In this document: piece by piece, positions 63,912 to 64,000 of the stretch
Position numbering within the stretch: the stretch's first letter is position 1
How the letters are laid out: each line of letters opens with the position of its first letter
Assembly (NCBI GenBank): GCA_028278675.1
Contig: JAQAJJ010000009.1
Span: 53,069 to 117,068, forward strand
Direction: 5' to 3'
Length of the DNA: 64,000 nt
From: Candidatus Azophilus lithoversatilis
Lineage (GTDB): Bacteria > Pseudomonadota > Gammaproteobacteria > Pseudomonadales > Azotimanducaceae
The notes under the pieces: generated by a model
What the model was told of the DNA's origin: nothing
What the model saw: only the letters and a program-made list of their open reading frames with translations
The model's database searches: none
Program-made: the position numbers and the translations under genes

Positions 63912-64000
63912 GTGAAGCGGGTGAACGCAGAGCGGCGCAAACTGCCGATCGGCATACAGACCTTCCGCACGATTCGGGAGGAAGGCTACTACTACGCTGA
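63912..64000 (+). CDS. AAA ATPase / DUF1703 (PD-(D/E)XK) family protein, start only
   Basis: The last 89 bp encode, from GTG 63912 or 63921, LPIGIQTFRTIREEGYYYA, which closely matches the start of the AAA-ATPase-like / DUF1703 nuclease family found in many bacteria in variable copy number. The rest lies beyond the window. The 216 bp before it (63696-63911) hold no convincing gene and have lower G+C, possibly marking a boundary of newer DNA. Confidence 0.6.
   Translation, partial: MKRVNAERRKLPIGIQTFRTIREEGYYYA

Overview
The window is a GC-rich chromosomal segment from a gammaproteobacterium. It is densely coding, with short spacers and many 4-nt start/stop overlaps. The housekeeping blocks keep the gene order known from Pseudomonas and relatives: gshA/pckA/hslR/yrfG/cysQ, ftsY-ftsE-ftsX with divergent rsmD then coaD, rpoH, trmB, a long minus-strand run yggS-proC-yggT-metX-metW-DUF4426-rdgB-hemW beside divergent pilT, gshB-tonB-yqgE-ruvX, rsmE-metK-tkt-pgk, rpiA/ilvA, and 6S RNA-ygfA-def. 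Accessory genes (thiolase + DUF35, an amidohydrolase, a D-aminoacylase-like protein, an EstB-like serine hydrolase, a TonB receptor with a PQQ dehydrogenase, a lipoprotein M1 peptidase) suggest an aerobic heterotroph, perhaps an uncultivated marine or host-associated lineage. That last point is inference; I cannot name a species.

Layout. 1-6.9 kb: truncated dsbB, a quinone oxidoreductase, gshA, pckA, hslR, yrfG, cysQ. 7-10 kb: an SDR with its terminator, a GPH-type symporter and an Uma2 endonuclease remnant. 10.1-14.0 kb: a tandem pair of secreted Cys-rich proteins of no family I recognise, one of them frameshifted. 14.5-23.3 kb: an orphan lipoprotein secretin, rpoZ and catabolic genes, ending in an IS5-like MITE. 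23.5-41.7 kb: cell division, heat-shock sigma factor, tRNA/rRNA modification, methionine, proline, glutathione and SAM genes. 42-53.2 kb: tkt, pgk (no gap gene between them), an alpha/beta hydrolase, a D-2-hydroxyglutarate dehydrogenase-like flavoprotein, a VapBC-type module, a glutamine amidotransferase, rpiA, ilvA, def, ygfA and 6S RNA. 53.5-64 kb: TonB receptor/PQQ dehydrogenase, a PDZ protein, a decayed restriction-modification system, M1 aminopeptidase, hemB and the start of an AAA/DUF1703 protein.

The most striking signal is repeat biology rather than one gene system. (i) A family of two-hairpin REP-like elements sits in many intergenic gaps; the stem sequences differ from copy to copy but co-vary. 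(ii) A 50-bp palindromic element lies upstream of one gene and in frame inside the 5-formyltetrahydrofolate cyclo-ligase gene. (iii) An 87-bp (29-codon) repeat is tandem between rpiA and the amidotransferase and single between tkt and pgk. (iv) A 168-bp MITE duplicates TTAG exactly at a stop codon. (v) The type II restriction-modification remnant shows its own decay: the methyltransferase has lost its catalytic half and the HNH endonuclease frame is broken by a perfect 10-bp tandem duplication. No CRISPR array, tRNA, rRNA or complete insertion sequence was seen.
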